Shown here: positions 1 through 9,022 of the stretch, one piece after another
Layout: every line of letters starts with the position of its first letter
Position numbering within the stretch: position 1 is the stretch's first letter
NCBI RefSeq assembly: GCF_002135335.1
Contig: NZ_NEGC01000001.1
Span: forward strand, 310,001 to 374,000
DNA: 64,000 bases
Source of the DNA: Acinetobacter sp. ANC 4470
GTDB lineage: Bacteria > Pseudomonadota > Gammaproteobacteria > Pseudomonadales > Moraxellaceae
Direction: 5' to 3'
The notes under the pieces: generated by a model
Databases searched by the model: none
What the model was told of the DNA's origin: nothing
Seen by the model: the letters and a program-made list of their open reading frames with translations, nothing else
Translations under genes and position numbers: made by a program

Positions 1-59
1 TAGACTACTCTTAAGTAGAATTCGTGGAGGATAATTACTGATATATACAAATAGATGTT

Positions 60-665
60 CTAATCAGATATTAGATCGTTCAGCACATTACTGAGATTTT
101 GTTTTTTATTTCGTTCTATTAACCTTGCTGACATACCTAAAGAAATTGGTACTTCAACATCTAAAATCGGATGATCACCGACAAAGAGTACATCACACAT
201 TTGACAGGAGAACTGTTTTAGTATTACTTCATAAATATGCTTTTCAGGCTTTATCGCACCAACCTCATAACTTAGAAAAACTGCATCAAATGAGCTTGGA
301 AGTATCGCTTTTAGTTTCTCACCATAAGGCTTTGCCAAATTTGAACATAGCACTAATTTAAAACCAAGACTCTTTAGCTTTCGAAGTGTTGGAATAGTAT
401 CTTTATACAACTCAATTGTATTCAGTTCAAAATCAATATCTTCTTCTATTTCTTGAAATAATTGCTTTGGGATTTCTTTCCCAAAAAGTTTAGCCAATTG
501 TTCAATATCAACATCATTAGACATAATAATATTGGCATCTTTTAAACTAGGTTTTCTACCACCCTCCTTAAGCCATTTCATTAATTTACGATACGGGGAT
601 TTGCTTTGACCAATTTGTACAAGCGTTCCAAAGGCATCAAAAACAATTACTTTAGGGGAGTTCAT
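60..665 (-). CDS. HAD-superfamily hydrolase
   Basis: This 201-residue protein has the haloacid dehalogenase fold signature. Motif I is DAFGTL near residue 10, with the nucleophilic Asp. Motif II is the CSN segment near residue 108, motif III a Lys in the IKPEK segment near 140, and motif IV the GDHPILD acidic patch near 163. The family covers phosphatases, phosphonatases and dehalogenases; the substrate cannot be told from sequence. It is probably a cytoplasmic phosphatase. The ATG start directly precedes the MNSPKVIVFDAFGT segment that begins the fold. It stands alone, convergent with nothing in view. Confidence 0.85.
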   Translation of the reverse strand: MNSPKVIVFDAFGTLVQIGQSKSPYRKLMKWLKEGGRKPSLKDANIIMSNDVDIEQLAKLFGKEIPKQLFQEIEEDIDFELNTIELYKDTIPTLRKLKSLGFKLVLCSNLAKPYGEKLKAILPSSFDAVFLSYEVGAIKPEKHIYEVILKQFSCQMCDVLFVGDHPILDVEVPISLGMSARLIERNKKQNLSNVLNDLISD

Positions 666-1021
666 AATAGACTTATAACGAATGTAATGATTGAAGTCAG
701 TTTAGTCGATATCTTATTTTTGAGACAATCACATTTGCAATCTAATCTGGCGATTTTAGCTTATGGTTTAGACATAAATAATACTTAATCCGTTGGTAAT
801 CGTAAAAGCTTTAAAATAAGTTGGGAATCTTGAATTTCAAGGTAGGTTAAGAAACATAAAAAAATTTATATATCTTATATAATTTCAACTAGAGATAACC
901 AAATTTAAAACATTACAGTTGAGTCCAAATAGACTCCCTTGAGAGTCTATTTGATATGTTTTATATATTTACAAGTACTAGTAATAACAATTGCAGCGTT
1001 TTTTTATTTCAAACAGATTGC
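666..1021. other. intergenic gap with a perfect inverted repeat
   Basis: This gap has no convincing gene. It is very AT-rich and holds one perfect inverted repeat at 926-953: CAAATAGACTC, a 6-base loop, then GAGTCTATTTG. The stem is not followed by a good T-run on either strand, so it is not a typical rho-independent terminator for the phosphate permease gene that ends at 1022. It could still serve as a transcript 3' end hairpin. Confidence 0.5.
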
Positions 1022-2641
1022 TTAAACAAACTGTAAGAACAACCAATACAAACCACCAGATAAACAAATCGTGGCGGGTAAAGTGAAGACCCATGCAGAA
1101 AGAATGGTTTTCACAGTTGCAAAGTTTAAGCCTGATTTATTGGCAACCATGGTACCTGCAACAGCACTGTTCAAAACATGTGTGGTTGAAACGGGCATAC
1201 CAAAACCATCTGCTGCTGCAATGGTGGTCATTGCCACAAGTTCAGCCGACATCCCCTGACCATAAGTCATATGATCTTTACCAATACGCTCACCCACTGT
1301 CACCACAATACGTTTCCAACCCACCATTGTTCCTAAACCAAGTGCCAGTGCGACTGCGACTTTCACCCAAGTTGGAATATATTGTAAGAATGAATCTAGG
1401 TTAGAGCGATACTCTTTAACCACTTTGGTTTGTGCTTCCGACATAGCAGGCAACTGTTTAGTTTTATCTAAACGCTTAAATGCAGTACTACTTAAATACA
1501 TATCATTGCGAATAACAGAAATATCCGCTTCAGGAATATCTTTTAAATCACCATACTGAGCAACATGATCGCCTAAATGATCGGTTAAGCTTGCTAAAGC
1601 AGGAATGACATCTTTATTCATTTCTTTGGTTTGAACGTATGACGTCAAGACTTCACGTGCTTGAGTATCCGAAATATGACTATGATTGGCGTAAATAACC
1701 GTCGCAGTTTGATTTGATAATTGATCAAATGACTGAATATGTTTAGCATCTAAATTTTTATTCAACGAATATGCGAGCGGCACAACACCAATCAAAATGA
1801 GCATAATTAAGCCCATACCTTTTTGACCATCATTTGATCCATGCGCAAAACTCACACCTGTACAGGTAAAAATTAAGATGGCACGAATTAAAGGTGGCGG
1901 TGGCTTATTACCTTCAGGTGGCTGAAACAATTCAACTTGTTTTTTAAAGACTTTTTTTACCAACAAGAACACAACAGCAGCAAATGCAAAACCAATTAAA
2001 GGTGAAAAGAATAAAGCCTTACCGACTTTAATCACTTGGTCCATATCTACACCACTGGCACCATTACCTGCATGCAAGATGTAGTTCATAATGCCCACAC
2101 CTAAAATCGAACCGATTAAAGTATGTGAACTTGACGCTGGAATACCCAAGAACCAAGTCCCTAAGTTCCACAGAATAGCGGCGATTAGCATGGCGAAAAC
2201 CATGGCAAAACCTGCGCCCGAGCTGACATTCATAATCAACTCTACAGGCAACAAAGCAATGATGCCATAAGCAACAGCACCACTTGCCACCATTACGCCC
2301 AGAAAATTACAAAAGCCTGCCCACATGACCGCAACAGGTGCAGACAAGGCATTGGTATAAATGACCGTAGCTACTGCATTGGCAGTGTCATGAAAACCAT
2401 TTACAAATTCAAAGCCTAAGGCAATAAAAAGTGCTGTCGCTAAAAGAATGACGGAATATAAACTTAAAGTTGGAACATGTGACAAATCAGCTGAAAGTTG
2501 AAAGCCAATGTACACCAAGGTAGAAACAATAACCGTGAGAAACACCGGCATAAAAAATTTCGGTGTGGCAACATGCACATTCGTCGATCTTGTTGGCACG
2601 GATTGCACCTGATCTTGGACGGGAGGAATATTAGAATTCAT
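1022..2641 (-). CDS. Pit-type inorganic phosphate transporter
   Basis: This 539-residue inner-membrane protein belongs to the PiT family, which imports phosphate (often as metal phosphate) with H+ or Na+. The two family half-signatures are visible: NGFHDTANAVAT near residue 82 and FAHGSNDGQKGMG near 265, each followed by hydrophobic helices. A long hydrophilic stretch (about residues 295-420) interrupts the two membrane halves, as in bacterial Pit proteins. The last helices contain the VSTTHV motif typical of the C-terminal repeat. A PhoB-like box lies upstream at 2691-2708, so phosphate starvation control is likely, although E. coli pitA is largely constitutive. Confidence 0.93.
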   Translation of the reverse strand: MNSNIPPVQDQVQSVPTRSTNVHVATPKFFMPVFLTVIVSTLVYIGFQLSADLSHVPTLSLYSVILLATALFIALGFEFVNGFHDTANAVATVIYTNALSAPVAVMWAGFCNFLGVMVASGAVAYGIIALLPVELIMNVSSGAGFAMVFAMLIAAILWNLGTWFLGIPASSSHTLIGSILGVGIMNYILHAGNGASGVDMDQVIKVGKALFFSPLIGFAFAAVVFLLVKKVFKKQVELFQPPEGNKPPPPLIRAILIFTCTGVSFAHGSNDGQKGMGLIMLILIGVVPLAYSLNKNLDAKHIQSFDQLSNQTATVIYANHSHISDTQAREVLTSYVQTKEMNKDVIPALASLTDHLGDHVAQYGDLKDIPEADISVIRNDMYLSSTAFKRLDKTKQLPAMSEAQTKVVKEYRSNLDSFLQYIPTWVKVAVALALGLGTMVGWKRIVVTVGERIGKDHMTYGQGMSAELVAMTTIAAADGFGMPVSTTHVLNSAVAGTMVANKSGLNFATVKTILSAWVFTLPATICLSGGLYWLFLQFV

Positions 2642-2652
2642 GCAGACGGTTC

Positions 2653-2674
2653 AAGGGGATAATAAAATCCCCTT
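2653..2674 (-). promoter_or_regulatory. hairpin in the leader of the phosphate permease mRNA
   Basis: AAGGGGAT and ATCCCCTT flank a six-base AT loop, giving a perfect 8-bp stem about 12 bases before the ATG at 2641. The region holds the only purine-rich AGGGGA stretch near the start, so the stem could mask ribosome binding. It has no adjacent T-run. The role is inferred. Confidence 0.35.
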
Positions 2675-2690
2675 ATTGTTCAATTTAATT

Positions 2691-2708
2691 GTGACAATTA
2701 TATGACAA
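2691..2708 (-). promoter_or_regulatory. PhoB box (Pho regulon)
   Basis: Read on the minus strand the site is TTGTCAT ATAA TTGTCAC: two 7-base direct repeats separated by 4 bases. This is the architecture of the E. coli Pho box, whose consensus repeat is CTGTCAT. It sits about 50 bases upstream of the phosphate permease ATG. A further TGACACC lies just upstream. Confidence 0.65.
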
Positions 2709-3071
2709 ACAGGTGTCATATAAAGCCAAATCTTAACAATTGACTTAATTTAAATCACTCCGCTTCATTTTAGGGAGCTAAATTCTTTTAAATCCATCAT
2801 TTTGCAATATCTGAAGCTCAAAATAGTTTGTGCCTTAATATTTCAAAATATTTGGATAACTACATAAAAAATATTTTTAATCGTCGCATCGCTCAATTTT
2901 TTGTACTCTCTATTGGATAATAGCGTTGTCATATTTCAATTCGATGAAAAATACAGCAGCAACAGGCTTATTTTAAAGTCGATCTGCCGAAATCGGCTGA
3001 ATATTCCTCAAATGCAGTGTAATTCTGCTAAAATAATGCCCATTTTGTATTCCACTGGATTGGGGTTATTT

Positions 3072-6000
3072 ATGTCCACGCTTGCCACCCTAAAAGAGCT
3101 TCTTGCCAAACGCATCCTAATTATTGATGGTGCGATGGGCACCATGATTCAACGCCATCAATTAGAAGAAGCAGATTATCGGGGTGAGCGTTTTGCTGAC
3201 TGGGCATCTGACTTAAAAGGTAATAATGACCTTTTAGTGCTGACCCAACCACACATTATTCAAAGTATCCATGAAGATTACTTAGATGCGGGTGCGGATA
3301 TCATTGAAACCAACAGCTTTAATGGTACGCGCGTTTCTATGTCTGACTATCACATGGAAGATTTAGTCCATGAGATTAACTTTGAAGCAGCACGTATTGC
3401 CAAAGCAGCCTGTAAAAAATATTCAACCCCAGACAAACCACGTTTTGTAGCAGGTGTACTTGGACCGACATCACGTACCTGTTCAATTTCACCGAATGTC
3501 AATGATCCTGCATTTCGTAATGTCACTTTTGATGCGCTAAAAGAAAACTATATTGAAGCGACACATGCCTTAATTGAAGGCGGTGCAGACATTTTATTGA
3601 TTGAAACTGTATTTGATACCTTGAACTGTAAAGCGGCAATTTTTGCAGTAAAAGAAGTCTTTAAACAGCTGGGTTACGAATTACCGTTAATGATTTCAGG
3701 CACCATTACCGATGCTTCAGGTCGTACTTTAACGGGTCAAACTGCGGAAGCTTTCTGGAATTCTGTACGGCACGGTGATTTACTCTCGATTGGTTTTAAC
3801 TGTGCCCTTGGTGCAGATGCCATGCGTCCACACGTAAAAACTGTGGGTGACGTGGCTAATACCTTTATTTCAGCGCATCCAAATGCAGGCTTACCGAATG
3901 CTTTCGGTGGTTATGATGAGACCCCAGAAGAAACTGCGGCATTCTTAAAAGAATTTGCGGAAAGTGGTTTGATTAATATCACAGGTGGTTGTTGTGGTAC
4001 GACCCCAGATCACATTCGTGCCATTTACAATGCAGTAAAAGACATTGCGCCACGTCAAATTCCAGACATTCAACCCGCTTGCCGCCTTTCAGGTTTAGAA
4101 CCTTTTAACATCACTAAAGATTCATTGTTTGTAAATGTCGGTGAGCGTACCAACGTTACAGGTTCAAAAAAATTCGCACGTCTGATTCGTGAAGAAAACT
4201 ATACCGAAGCTTTAGAGGTTGCCTTAGACCAAGTTCAAGGTGGCGCGCAAATTGTCGACATCAACATGGATGAAGGCATGTTGGATTCGCAAGCAGCAAT
4301 GGTCACGTTCCTGAACCTGATTGCATCTGAACCCGACATTTCCCGTGTACCGATCATGATTGACTCATCTAAATGGGAAATTATTGAAGCGGGCTTGAAA
4401 TGTGTGCAGGGTAAACCTGTCGTCAACTCTATTTCCCTAAAAGAAGGTTATGACGAGTTTGTCGAAAAAGCGCGTTTATGCCGTCAGTATGGTGCTGCAG
4501 TTATCGTCATGGCATTTGATGAGCAAGGTCAAGCTGACACAGCTGCACGTAAGCGTGAAATCTGTAAACGCTCGTATGATGTTTTAGTGAACGACGTTGG
4601 CTTCCCTGCTGAAGATATTATTTTCGACCCGAACGTGTTTGCTGTGGCAACGGGTATTGAAGAACACAATAACTACGCGGTTGATTTCATTGAAGCAACA
4701 GGTTGGATTAAACAAAACCTTCCCCATGCCATGATTTCTGGTGGTGTATCAAACGTATCGTTTTCATTCCGTGGTAACGAGCCTGTCCGTGAAGCGATTC
4801 ATGCAGTGTTCTTGTATCATGCCATTCAACAAGGCATGACCATGGGCATTGTAAATGCAGGACAACTTGCAATTTATGATGATATTCCGAAAGAGTTAAA
4901 AGCAGCGGTTGAAAATGTTGTTCTCAACCAAAACCAAGGTGAAAGTGGTCAAGATGCCACAGAAAAGCTACTTGAAGTTGCAGAACAATACCGTGGTAAA
5001 GGCGGTGCACAACGTGAAGCTGAAAACCTTGAATGGCGTGATCAGCCTGTTGAAAAACGTCTTGAATATGCTTTAGTCAAAGGGATTACCGCTTATATTG
5101 ATATCGATACCGAAGAAGCACGTTTAAAATCTACCCGTCCTTTAGATGTGATTGAAGGACCTCTCATGTCAGGCATGAACGTGGTCGGTGACTTATTTGG
5201 TGCAGGTAAAATGTTCTTGCCACAAGTCGTGAAATCGGCACGTGTAATGAAACAAGCCGTAGCTTGGCTGAACCCGTACATCGAAGCAGAAAAAGAAGAA
5301 GGTCAAACCAAGGGTAAAATCTTGATGGCGACGGTAAAAGGCGATGTACATGATATTGGGAAAAATATCGTGGGCGTCGTTTTGGGTTGTAATGGTTATG
5401 ACATCGTTGACCTTGGCGTGATGGTGTCTGCGGAAAAAATCTTACAAACTGCGATAGATGAAAAAGTCGATATTATTGGTTTATCAGGCTTAATCACGCC
5501 ATCTTTAGATGAAATGGTGTTTGTTGCCAAAGAAATGCAACGTAAAGGTTTCCATATTCCATTGATGATTGGTGGTGCAACCACATCGAAAGCACATACA
5601 GCAGTTAAAATTGATCCGCAATATTCAAATGATGCCGTCATTTATGTCGCTGATGCATCTCGTGCAGTGGGTGTTGCGACGTCCCTGCTTTCACCTGAAA
5701 TGAAGCCTGAGTTCATTAAAGGCTACCGTGATGAATATGTGAAAGTGCGTGAGCGTATTGCCAATAAACAACCAAAAGCTGCGAAATTGTCTTATCAAGA
5801 ATCCATTGCCAATGGTGTAAAAATTGATTGGACAAACTATGTGCCGCCTAAACCAAATGTGCTTGGTCAACATGTCTTAAAAAATTATCCGCTTGCGACT
5901 TTAGTCCCTTATTTTGACTGGACACCGTTCTTTATTTCGTGGAGTTTGGCAGGTAAGTTCCCTGCTATTCTGACTGATGACGTCGTCGGAGAAGCGGCAA

Positions 6001-6764
6001 CAGATTTATATGAACAAGCGCAAATCATGCTGAAAGACATTGTGAAAAATAATCGTTTTGATGCGCGTGCAGTGTTTAGCCTTGCACCTGCAAAACGCAC
6101 TGATGCAGATACGGTTGCTATTTATGATGAAAATCAAACCGTAACACATAAGTTTGAACATACACGTCAGCAGTCAGACAAAGTATCTAAAAAACCAAAC
6201 TTCTCATTGGCAGATTTTATTGCTCCTGAAGATGCAAACCTTGAAGATTACTTAGGTGGCTTTACAATTTCTATTTTCGGTGCAGAGGAAATGGCACATG
6301 AATACAAAGCCAAGGGCGATGATTATTCAGCTATTTTAGCGCAATCTTTAGGTGACCGTTTTGCAGAAGCTTTTGCTGAGCATTTGCATGAGCGTATTCG
6401 TAAAGAATTCTGGGGTTACCAAGCAGCTGAACAACTGTCGAATGAAGACTTGATTAAAGAGAAGTATGTCGGGATTCGTCCTGCACCGGGTTACCCTGCC
6501 TGCCCTGAACATTCTGAAAAAGCGACTTTGTTTAGTTGGTTGGATTCAACCAATACGATTGGTACGGAACTCACTTCGAGTTTTGCAATGTGGCCACCTT
6601 CAAGCGTGAGTGGTTTCTATTACAGCAACCCGCAATCTGAATACTTTAATGTTGGTAAGATTGCACAGGATCAGCTGGATAGTTATACAGAGCGTAAAGG
6701 CTGGTCAATGGATGAAGCGAAGCGTTGGTTGATGCCGAATTTAGATGATTCGATTGATATTTAA
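3072..6764 (+). CDS. metH: Cobalamin-dependent methionine synthase MetH
   Basis: MetH transfers a methyl group from 5-methyltetrahydrofolate to homocysteine through methylcobalamin. The ATG at 3072 gives 1230 residues, matching E. coli MetH (1227), and starts the [11 protein letters not shown] segment; an in-frame extension upstream to 2901 is not family-like. All four modules are visible. The homocysteine domain (about 1-330) has the zinc ligands GFNC and GGCCGTT. The pterin domain is at about 350-620. The cap and B12 domain (about 650-900) has the base-off signature GDVHDIGKN. The reactivation domain has the AdoMet-binding [12 protein letters not shown] near residue 1140. No cobalamin riboswitch was recognised upstream. 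A terminator follows at 6803-6833. Confidence 0.97.
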   Translation: MSTLATLKELLAKRILIIDGAMGTMIQRHQLEEADYRGERFADWASDLKGNNDLLVLTQPHIIQSIHEDYLDAGADIIETNSFNGTRVSMSDYHMEDLVHEINFEAARIAKAACKKYSTPDKPRFVAGVLGPTSRTCSISPNVNDPAFRNVTFDALKENYIEATHALIEGGADILLIETVFDTLNCKAAIFAVKEVFKQLGYELPLMISGTITDASGRTLTGQTAEAFWNSVRHGDLLSIGFNCALGADAMRPHVKTVGDVANTFISAHPNAGLPNAFGGYDETPEETAAFLKEFAESGLINITGGCCGTTPDHIRAIYNAVKDIAPRQIPDIQPACRLSGLEPFNITKDSLFVNVGERTNVTGSKKFARLIREENYTEALEVALDQVQGGAQIVDINMDEGMLDSQAAMVTFLNLIASEPDISRVPIMIDSSKWEIIEAGLKCVQGKPVVNSISLKEGYDEFVEKARLCRQYGAAVIVMAFDEQGQADTAARKREICKRSYDVLVNDVGFPAEDIIFDPNVFAVATGIEEHNNYAVDFIEATGWIKQNLPHAMISGGVSNVSFSFRGNEPVREAIHAVFLYHAIQQGMTMGIVNAGQLAIYDDIPKELKAAVENVVLNQNQGESGQDATEKLLEVAEQYRGKGGAQREAENLEWRDQPVEKRLEYALVKGITAYIDIDTEEARLKSTRPLDVIEGPLMSGMNVVGDLFGAGKMFLPQVVKSARVMKQAVAWLNPYIEAEKEEGQTKGKILMATVKGDVHDIGKNIVGVVLGCNGYDIVDLGVMVSAEKILQTAIDEKVDIIGLSGLITPSLDEMVFVAKEMQRKGFHIPLMIGGATTSKAHTAVKIDPQYSNDAVIYVADASRAVGVATSLLSPEMKPEFIKGYRDEYVKVRERIANKQPKAAKLSYQESIANGVKIDWTNYVPPKPNVLGQHVLKNYPLATLVPYFDWTPFFISWSLAGKFPAILTDDVVGEAATDLYEQAQIMLKDIVKNNRFDARAVFSLAPAKRTDADTVAIYDENQTVTHKFEHTRQQSDKVSKKPNFSLADFIAPEDANLEDYLGGFTISIFGAEEMAHEYKAKGDDYSAILAQSLGDRFAEAFAEHLHERIRKEFWGYQAAEQLSNEDLIKEKYVGIRPAPGYPACPEHSEKATLFSWLDSTNTIGTELTSSFAMWPPSSVSGFYYSNPQSEYFNVGKIAQDQLDSYTERKGWSMDEAKRWLMPNLDDSIDI

Positions 6765-6767
6765 ATA

Positions 6768-6800
6768 AATCCTCCCCAACCCTCCTTTTTAAAGGAGGGA
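6768..6800. repeat. palindromic REP-like element, copy R1
   Basis: Just after the metH stop codon there is an AATCCTCCCC head, a short spacer, and a CCCTCCTTTTTAAAGGAGGG hairpin. The same head-plus-hairpin design recurs at 8079-8109, 8135-8172 and 8491-8526. It marks the left edge of the accessory island between metH and the deformylase gene. Confidence 0.6.
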
Positions 6801-6802
6801 GC

Positions 6803-6833
6803 AAAAATTCCCTCGATTGAGGGGATTTTTTTC
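6803..6833 (+). terminator. rho-independent terminator of metH
   Basis: AATTCCCTC, a four-base loop and GAGGGGATT form a 9-bp stem with one G-U pair, followed by a run of T. It lies about 40 bases after the metH stop codon. Confidence 0.75.
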
Positions 6834-6878
6834 ATTTTTGTGATAAATTATTTAAATTACAAATTATTTAATAAGCTT

Positions 6879-7319
6879 ATGAACATAAAACAAACAGACT
6901 TTGAATCCCAAGAATTTGAGAATTACCAAAACTTAATGATTGTTCCAGAACTAATAGAAGATGAACAGAATATCTACTCATCCTCATCCATATCATTTTA
7001 TAAATATGCAAAAAATCAAGTTAATCTCAATTATATAAAAAAACCTGATATTGTTTTAGAGCAGAGATCTATAGATTGGTTCGGACCAACTCTGTTAATT
7101 ACTACGACAGCCTTAACACAAAATCCTGAATTAATTTCAATAACACTTAATGTAATATCAAATTATATAACGGATTTTCTCAAGGGACGCAATGAACCAA
7201 ATATTAAATTCAGCCTTTTAATCCAAGAATCAAGAACACGGTTCAAAAAGCTTGATTATGAAGGTAACAAAGAAGGCCTGAAAGAAGTCGATAAATTAAT
7301 TAAACAGTTAAAAAAATAA
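6879..7319 (+). CDS. unrecognised protein, first gene of an AT-rich pair
   Basis: I do not recognise this 146-residue protein. It is acidic in the first third, has one moderately hydrophobic stretch (PTLLITTTALTQNPELISI, about residues 68-86), and ends in a Lys-rich charged helix (KEVDKLIKQLKK). The ATG at 6879 is used; a GTG at 6840 in frame would add 13 residues and lies only a few bases after the metH terminator. Neither has a clear ribosome binding site. It is followed after 4 bases by the next gene, so the two are probably cotranscribed. Base composition is more AT-rich than the neighbouring core genes, which suggests acquisition. Confidence 0.65.
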   Translation: MNIKQTDFESQEFENYQNLMIVPELIEDEQNIYSSSSISFYKYAKNQVNLNYIKKPDIVLEQRSIDWFGPTLLITTTALTQNPELISITLNVISNYITDFLKGRNEPNIKFSLLIQESRTRFKKLDYEGNKEGLKEVDKLIKQLKK

Positions 7320-7323
7320 TTTT

Positions 7324-8049
7324 ATGAATACATATACTTTTAAGGAAATCCATTCCCAATTTTGTGAAACAATTGATAAATTGCAAATTTATAATAACTA
7401 TACAGCTTCTCTAGAACTAAAAAAAACAGCTATAGACGACTGTATTCTCTTTCTAAAATTTATAAGAAATGAAAAATATAAAGCTATAAAAAACGAAAAT
7501 TCGGTCATCGCAAACCACTTGTTTCACATGCAATGCGTACTAAATAGTTTATTATCATCACTAAAAATTTGGCTATATATTGATAATAACGAGTTCAAAA
7601 ATGCATGGGACTCTTTAATAAATGCATATGAATATTTATCTATTGCGAAAAAAATAAATGAATATGAAGGTCTTTTAAATCTAGAAAAGCATTTAAACTG
7701 CATTGAAAACTGTATATTCCCGAAAAGGAAAATCTATTTAAGTGCTGCATTCACATCAACAATTGGGAATTGTTCTATTTGTAATAAAGACTTCCATGAG
7801 TGTATCCACATTGAAAATAATATTTATTGTGGACAGCTATGCTACAGAGCAAATATAAAAAATATTAAAGGTAATCATGTTGCTTTAGTTGAAAATCCAA
7901 AGGACAGAAGATGTATCGTTACTAGTTATGGACAAGAAAATTCAATTATAGACTCTTTCACTCTAGAAAAAGTTGAACTTAAAGAACAAACTCAAGAAGG
8001 TATATTCCATGCCCATATTCTATCTTTTTCAACATTAGATTGGGATTAA
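7324..8049 (+). CDS. unrecognised protein with a Cys-rich zinc-binding-like segment
   Basis: I do not recognise this 241-residue protein. The first 130 residues look all-helical and repeat-like, with Leu, Lys and Tyr rich amphipathic segments. Around residue 150 is a Cys cluster, CSIC-x5-C-x8-CxxxC (CSICNKDFHEC then YCGQLC), that resembles a small zinc-binding treble-clef or ribbon. The rest is beta-rich. It starts 4 bases after the previous gene and ends just before palindromic repeats. The codon use is very AT-rich, like its partner. A two-gene accessory system (defence or toxin-like) is possible, but nothing in the sequence proves it. Confidence 0.65.
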   Translation: MNTYTFKEIHSQFCETIDKLQIYNNYTASLELKKTAIDDCILFLKFIRNEKYKAIKNENSVIANHLFHMQCVLNSLLSSLKIWLYIDNNEFKNAWDSLINAYEYLSIAKKINEYEGLLNLEKHLNCIENCIFPKRKIYLSAAFTSTIGNCSICNKDFHECIHIENNIYCGQLCYRANIKNIKGNHVALVENPKDRRCIVTSYGQENSIIDSFTLEKVELKEQTQEGIFHAHILSFSTLDWD

Positions 8050-8078
8050 GCCCAATAGTTTCTAGCAGAGAATTAGGA

Positions 8079-8109
8079 ATCCCTCCTAGCCTCCCTTTAA
8101 AAGGGAGGA
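8079..8109. repeat. palindromic REP-like element, copy R2a
   Basis: AATCCCTCCTAGCCTCCC leads into a CTCCCTTT/AAAGGGAG hairpin. This is the mirror orientation of the copy at 8491-8526, so the two copies form outward-facing ends of a segment of about 450 bases that carries the DUF559 and IS3 remnants. Confidence 0.65.
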
Positions 8110-8134
8110 ACTCAACGAATTTAATAACTCCATT

Positions 8135-8172
8135 AAATCCCCCTTTACAAAAGGGGGATTTAGGGGGATTCT
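8135..8172. repeat. palindromic REP-like element, copy R2b
   Basis: AAATCCCCCTTTACAAAAGG and the following GGGATTT close a hairpin that is followed by AGGGGGATTC. It is a variant of the same head-plus-hairpin design, in the orientation of the copy at 8491-8526. The stop codon of the DUF559 remnant (8160-8162) lies inside it. Confidence 0.6.
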
Positions 8173-8333
8173 TTCGCTAACCGAGATGCAACCACTCCAG
8201 AAATCACATGAATAACTGCATCAATCTCTCTCAAAACTTGCCCATTATTACACCTTAACACTCTCAATCCAAGCTGTGCCAAGACTTCATCACGTATACG
8301 ATCAGATTCTAAACCTGAATAGCCACCAAAACT
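8160..8333 (-). pseudogene. C-terminal remnant of a DUF559 endonuclease-like protein
   Basis: The open frame of 57 codons reads GGYSGLESDRIRDEVLAQ, then GLRVLRCNN, then REIDAVIHVI. This is the conserved C-terminal half of the DUF559 (restriction-endonuclease-like, Vsr-related) domain: Asp/Arg-Asp helix, then the LGLRVLR strand, then the N-x-x-V-L turn. The N-terminal half with the rest of the active site is missing, replaced by an IS3 remnant in the same frame. It must be non-functional. Confidence 0.7.
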
Positions 8334-8489
8334 CTAGACACACATAACCATCTTTTGATGGGTCCTTTCATAATCTAATGGAGAACGTTGACCATTGAAA
8401 CCATGTCTTCGTTTTGAGTTATAAAACATTTCAATATATTCAAATATGTCTGCTCTAGCATCTGATCCAAGCCAATTAAATACATGACA
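8334..8489 (-). pseudogene. 3' fragment of an IS3-family transposase (OrfB)
   Basis: The minus strand reads DARADIFEYIEMFYNSKRRH, then GFNGQRSPLDYE, and stops at a TAG (8334-8336). This is the C-terminal tail of the IS3-family DDE transposase, with the catalytic-core E helix neighbourhood and the YN..R.H motif. Sequence just past the stop (TGTCTAGAGTTTTGGTGG) resembles an IS3-group terminal inverted repeat. The rest of the element is absent; the fragment is cut by the palindromic repeat at 8491. Confidence 0.75.
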
Positions 8490-8490
8490 A

Positions 8491-8526
8491 CACCTCCCTT
8501 TTTTTAAAGGGAGGTTAGGAGGGATT
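8491..8526. repeat. palindromic REP-like element, copy R3, overlapping the end of def
   Basis: A CCTCCCTTT/AAAGGGAGG hairpin is followed by TTAGGAGGGATTC, the reverse complement of the copy at 8079-8109. The last codons and the stop of the deformylase gene lie within it. Confidence 0.65.
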
Positions 8527-9022
8527 CTATGAATGGAGCATCCATCCGCTCTACAAACAACACCCCATCCAAATGATCAACTTCATGCTGCACGATCCGC
8601 GCAGGAAAACCATGAAATACACTTTCAACTAGCTCACCTTGCAGCGTCAAATACTTCACCTTGACCATTTCCGCCCGTGCGACCTGCCCACGTTCATTTG
8701 GCACACTTAAACAACCTTCTTCACCTAAAATAGTACTTTCAGATTGTTCTAAAATTTCAGGATTCACCATCACCACAGCATCCATATCAGGTGCATCTGG
8801 ATAGCGAAGGTTCGAACGTGAAGCCACTATAATGACTCGTTTAGACACATATACTTGCGGAGCTGCAATCCCTACACCATTACGTTCAAGCATGGTGGCT
8901 TGCATCGCTGCTGCAAGTTCATTTAACCATGAACTATTCAATTCCGCCTCTGAAACGGGTGCTGCTTTTAAAGTTAAGATAACTTCTCCACGCTGCGCTA
9001 CAGGTAAAATAGTGCTCATCAT
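8504..9022 (-). CDS. def: Peptide deformylase
   Basis: The 172-residue enzyme removes the N-formyl group from nascent proteins. All three metal-site motifs are present: GVGIAAPQ (about 49-56), EEGCLSVP (about 100-107, Cys ligand) and QHEVDHLDG (about 144-152, two His ligands and the catalytic Glu). It is divergent and not beside fmt, so it is probably a second paralogue rather than the housekeeping copy. Two adjacent ATG codons at 9022 and 9019 follow an AGGAAAG ribosome binding site. The C-terminal ESLLTSL is encoded by a palindromic repeat that also supplies the stop codon. Confidence 0.92.
   Translation of the reverse strand: MMSTILPVAQRGEVILTLKAAPVSEAELNSSWLNELAAAMQATMLERNGVGIAAPQVYVSKRVIIVASRSNLRYPDAPDMDAVVMVNPEILEQSESTILGEEGCLSVPNERGQVARAEMVKVKYLTLQGELVESVFHGFPARIVQHEVDHLDGVLFVERMDAPFIESLLTSL

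Noticed and set aside
2901-3071. In-frame 57-residue N-terminal extension of metH
   Set aside because: Residues do not match the MetH family. The ATG at 3072 gives the usual length and first residues.
2642-3071. Cobalamin riboswitch before metH
   Set aside because: No B12-box-like conserved motif was recognised in the leader.
8160-8333. The DUF559 remnant as a functional gene
   Set aside because: It has no start codon and lacks the N-terminal half of the domain.
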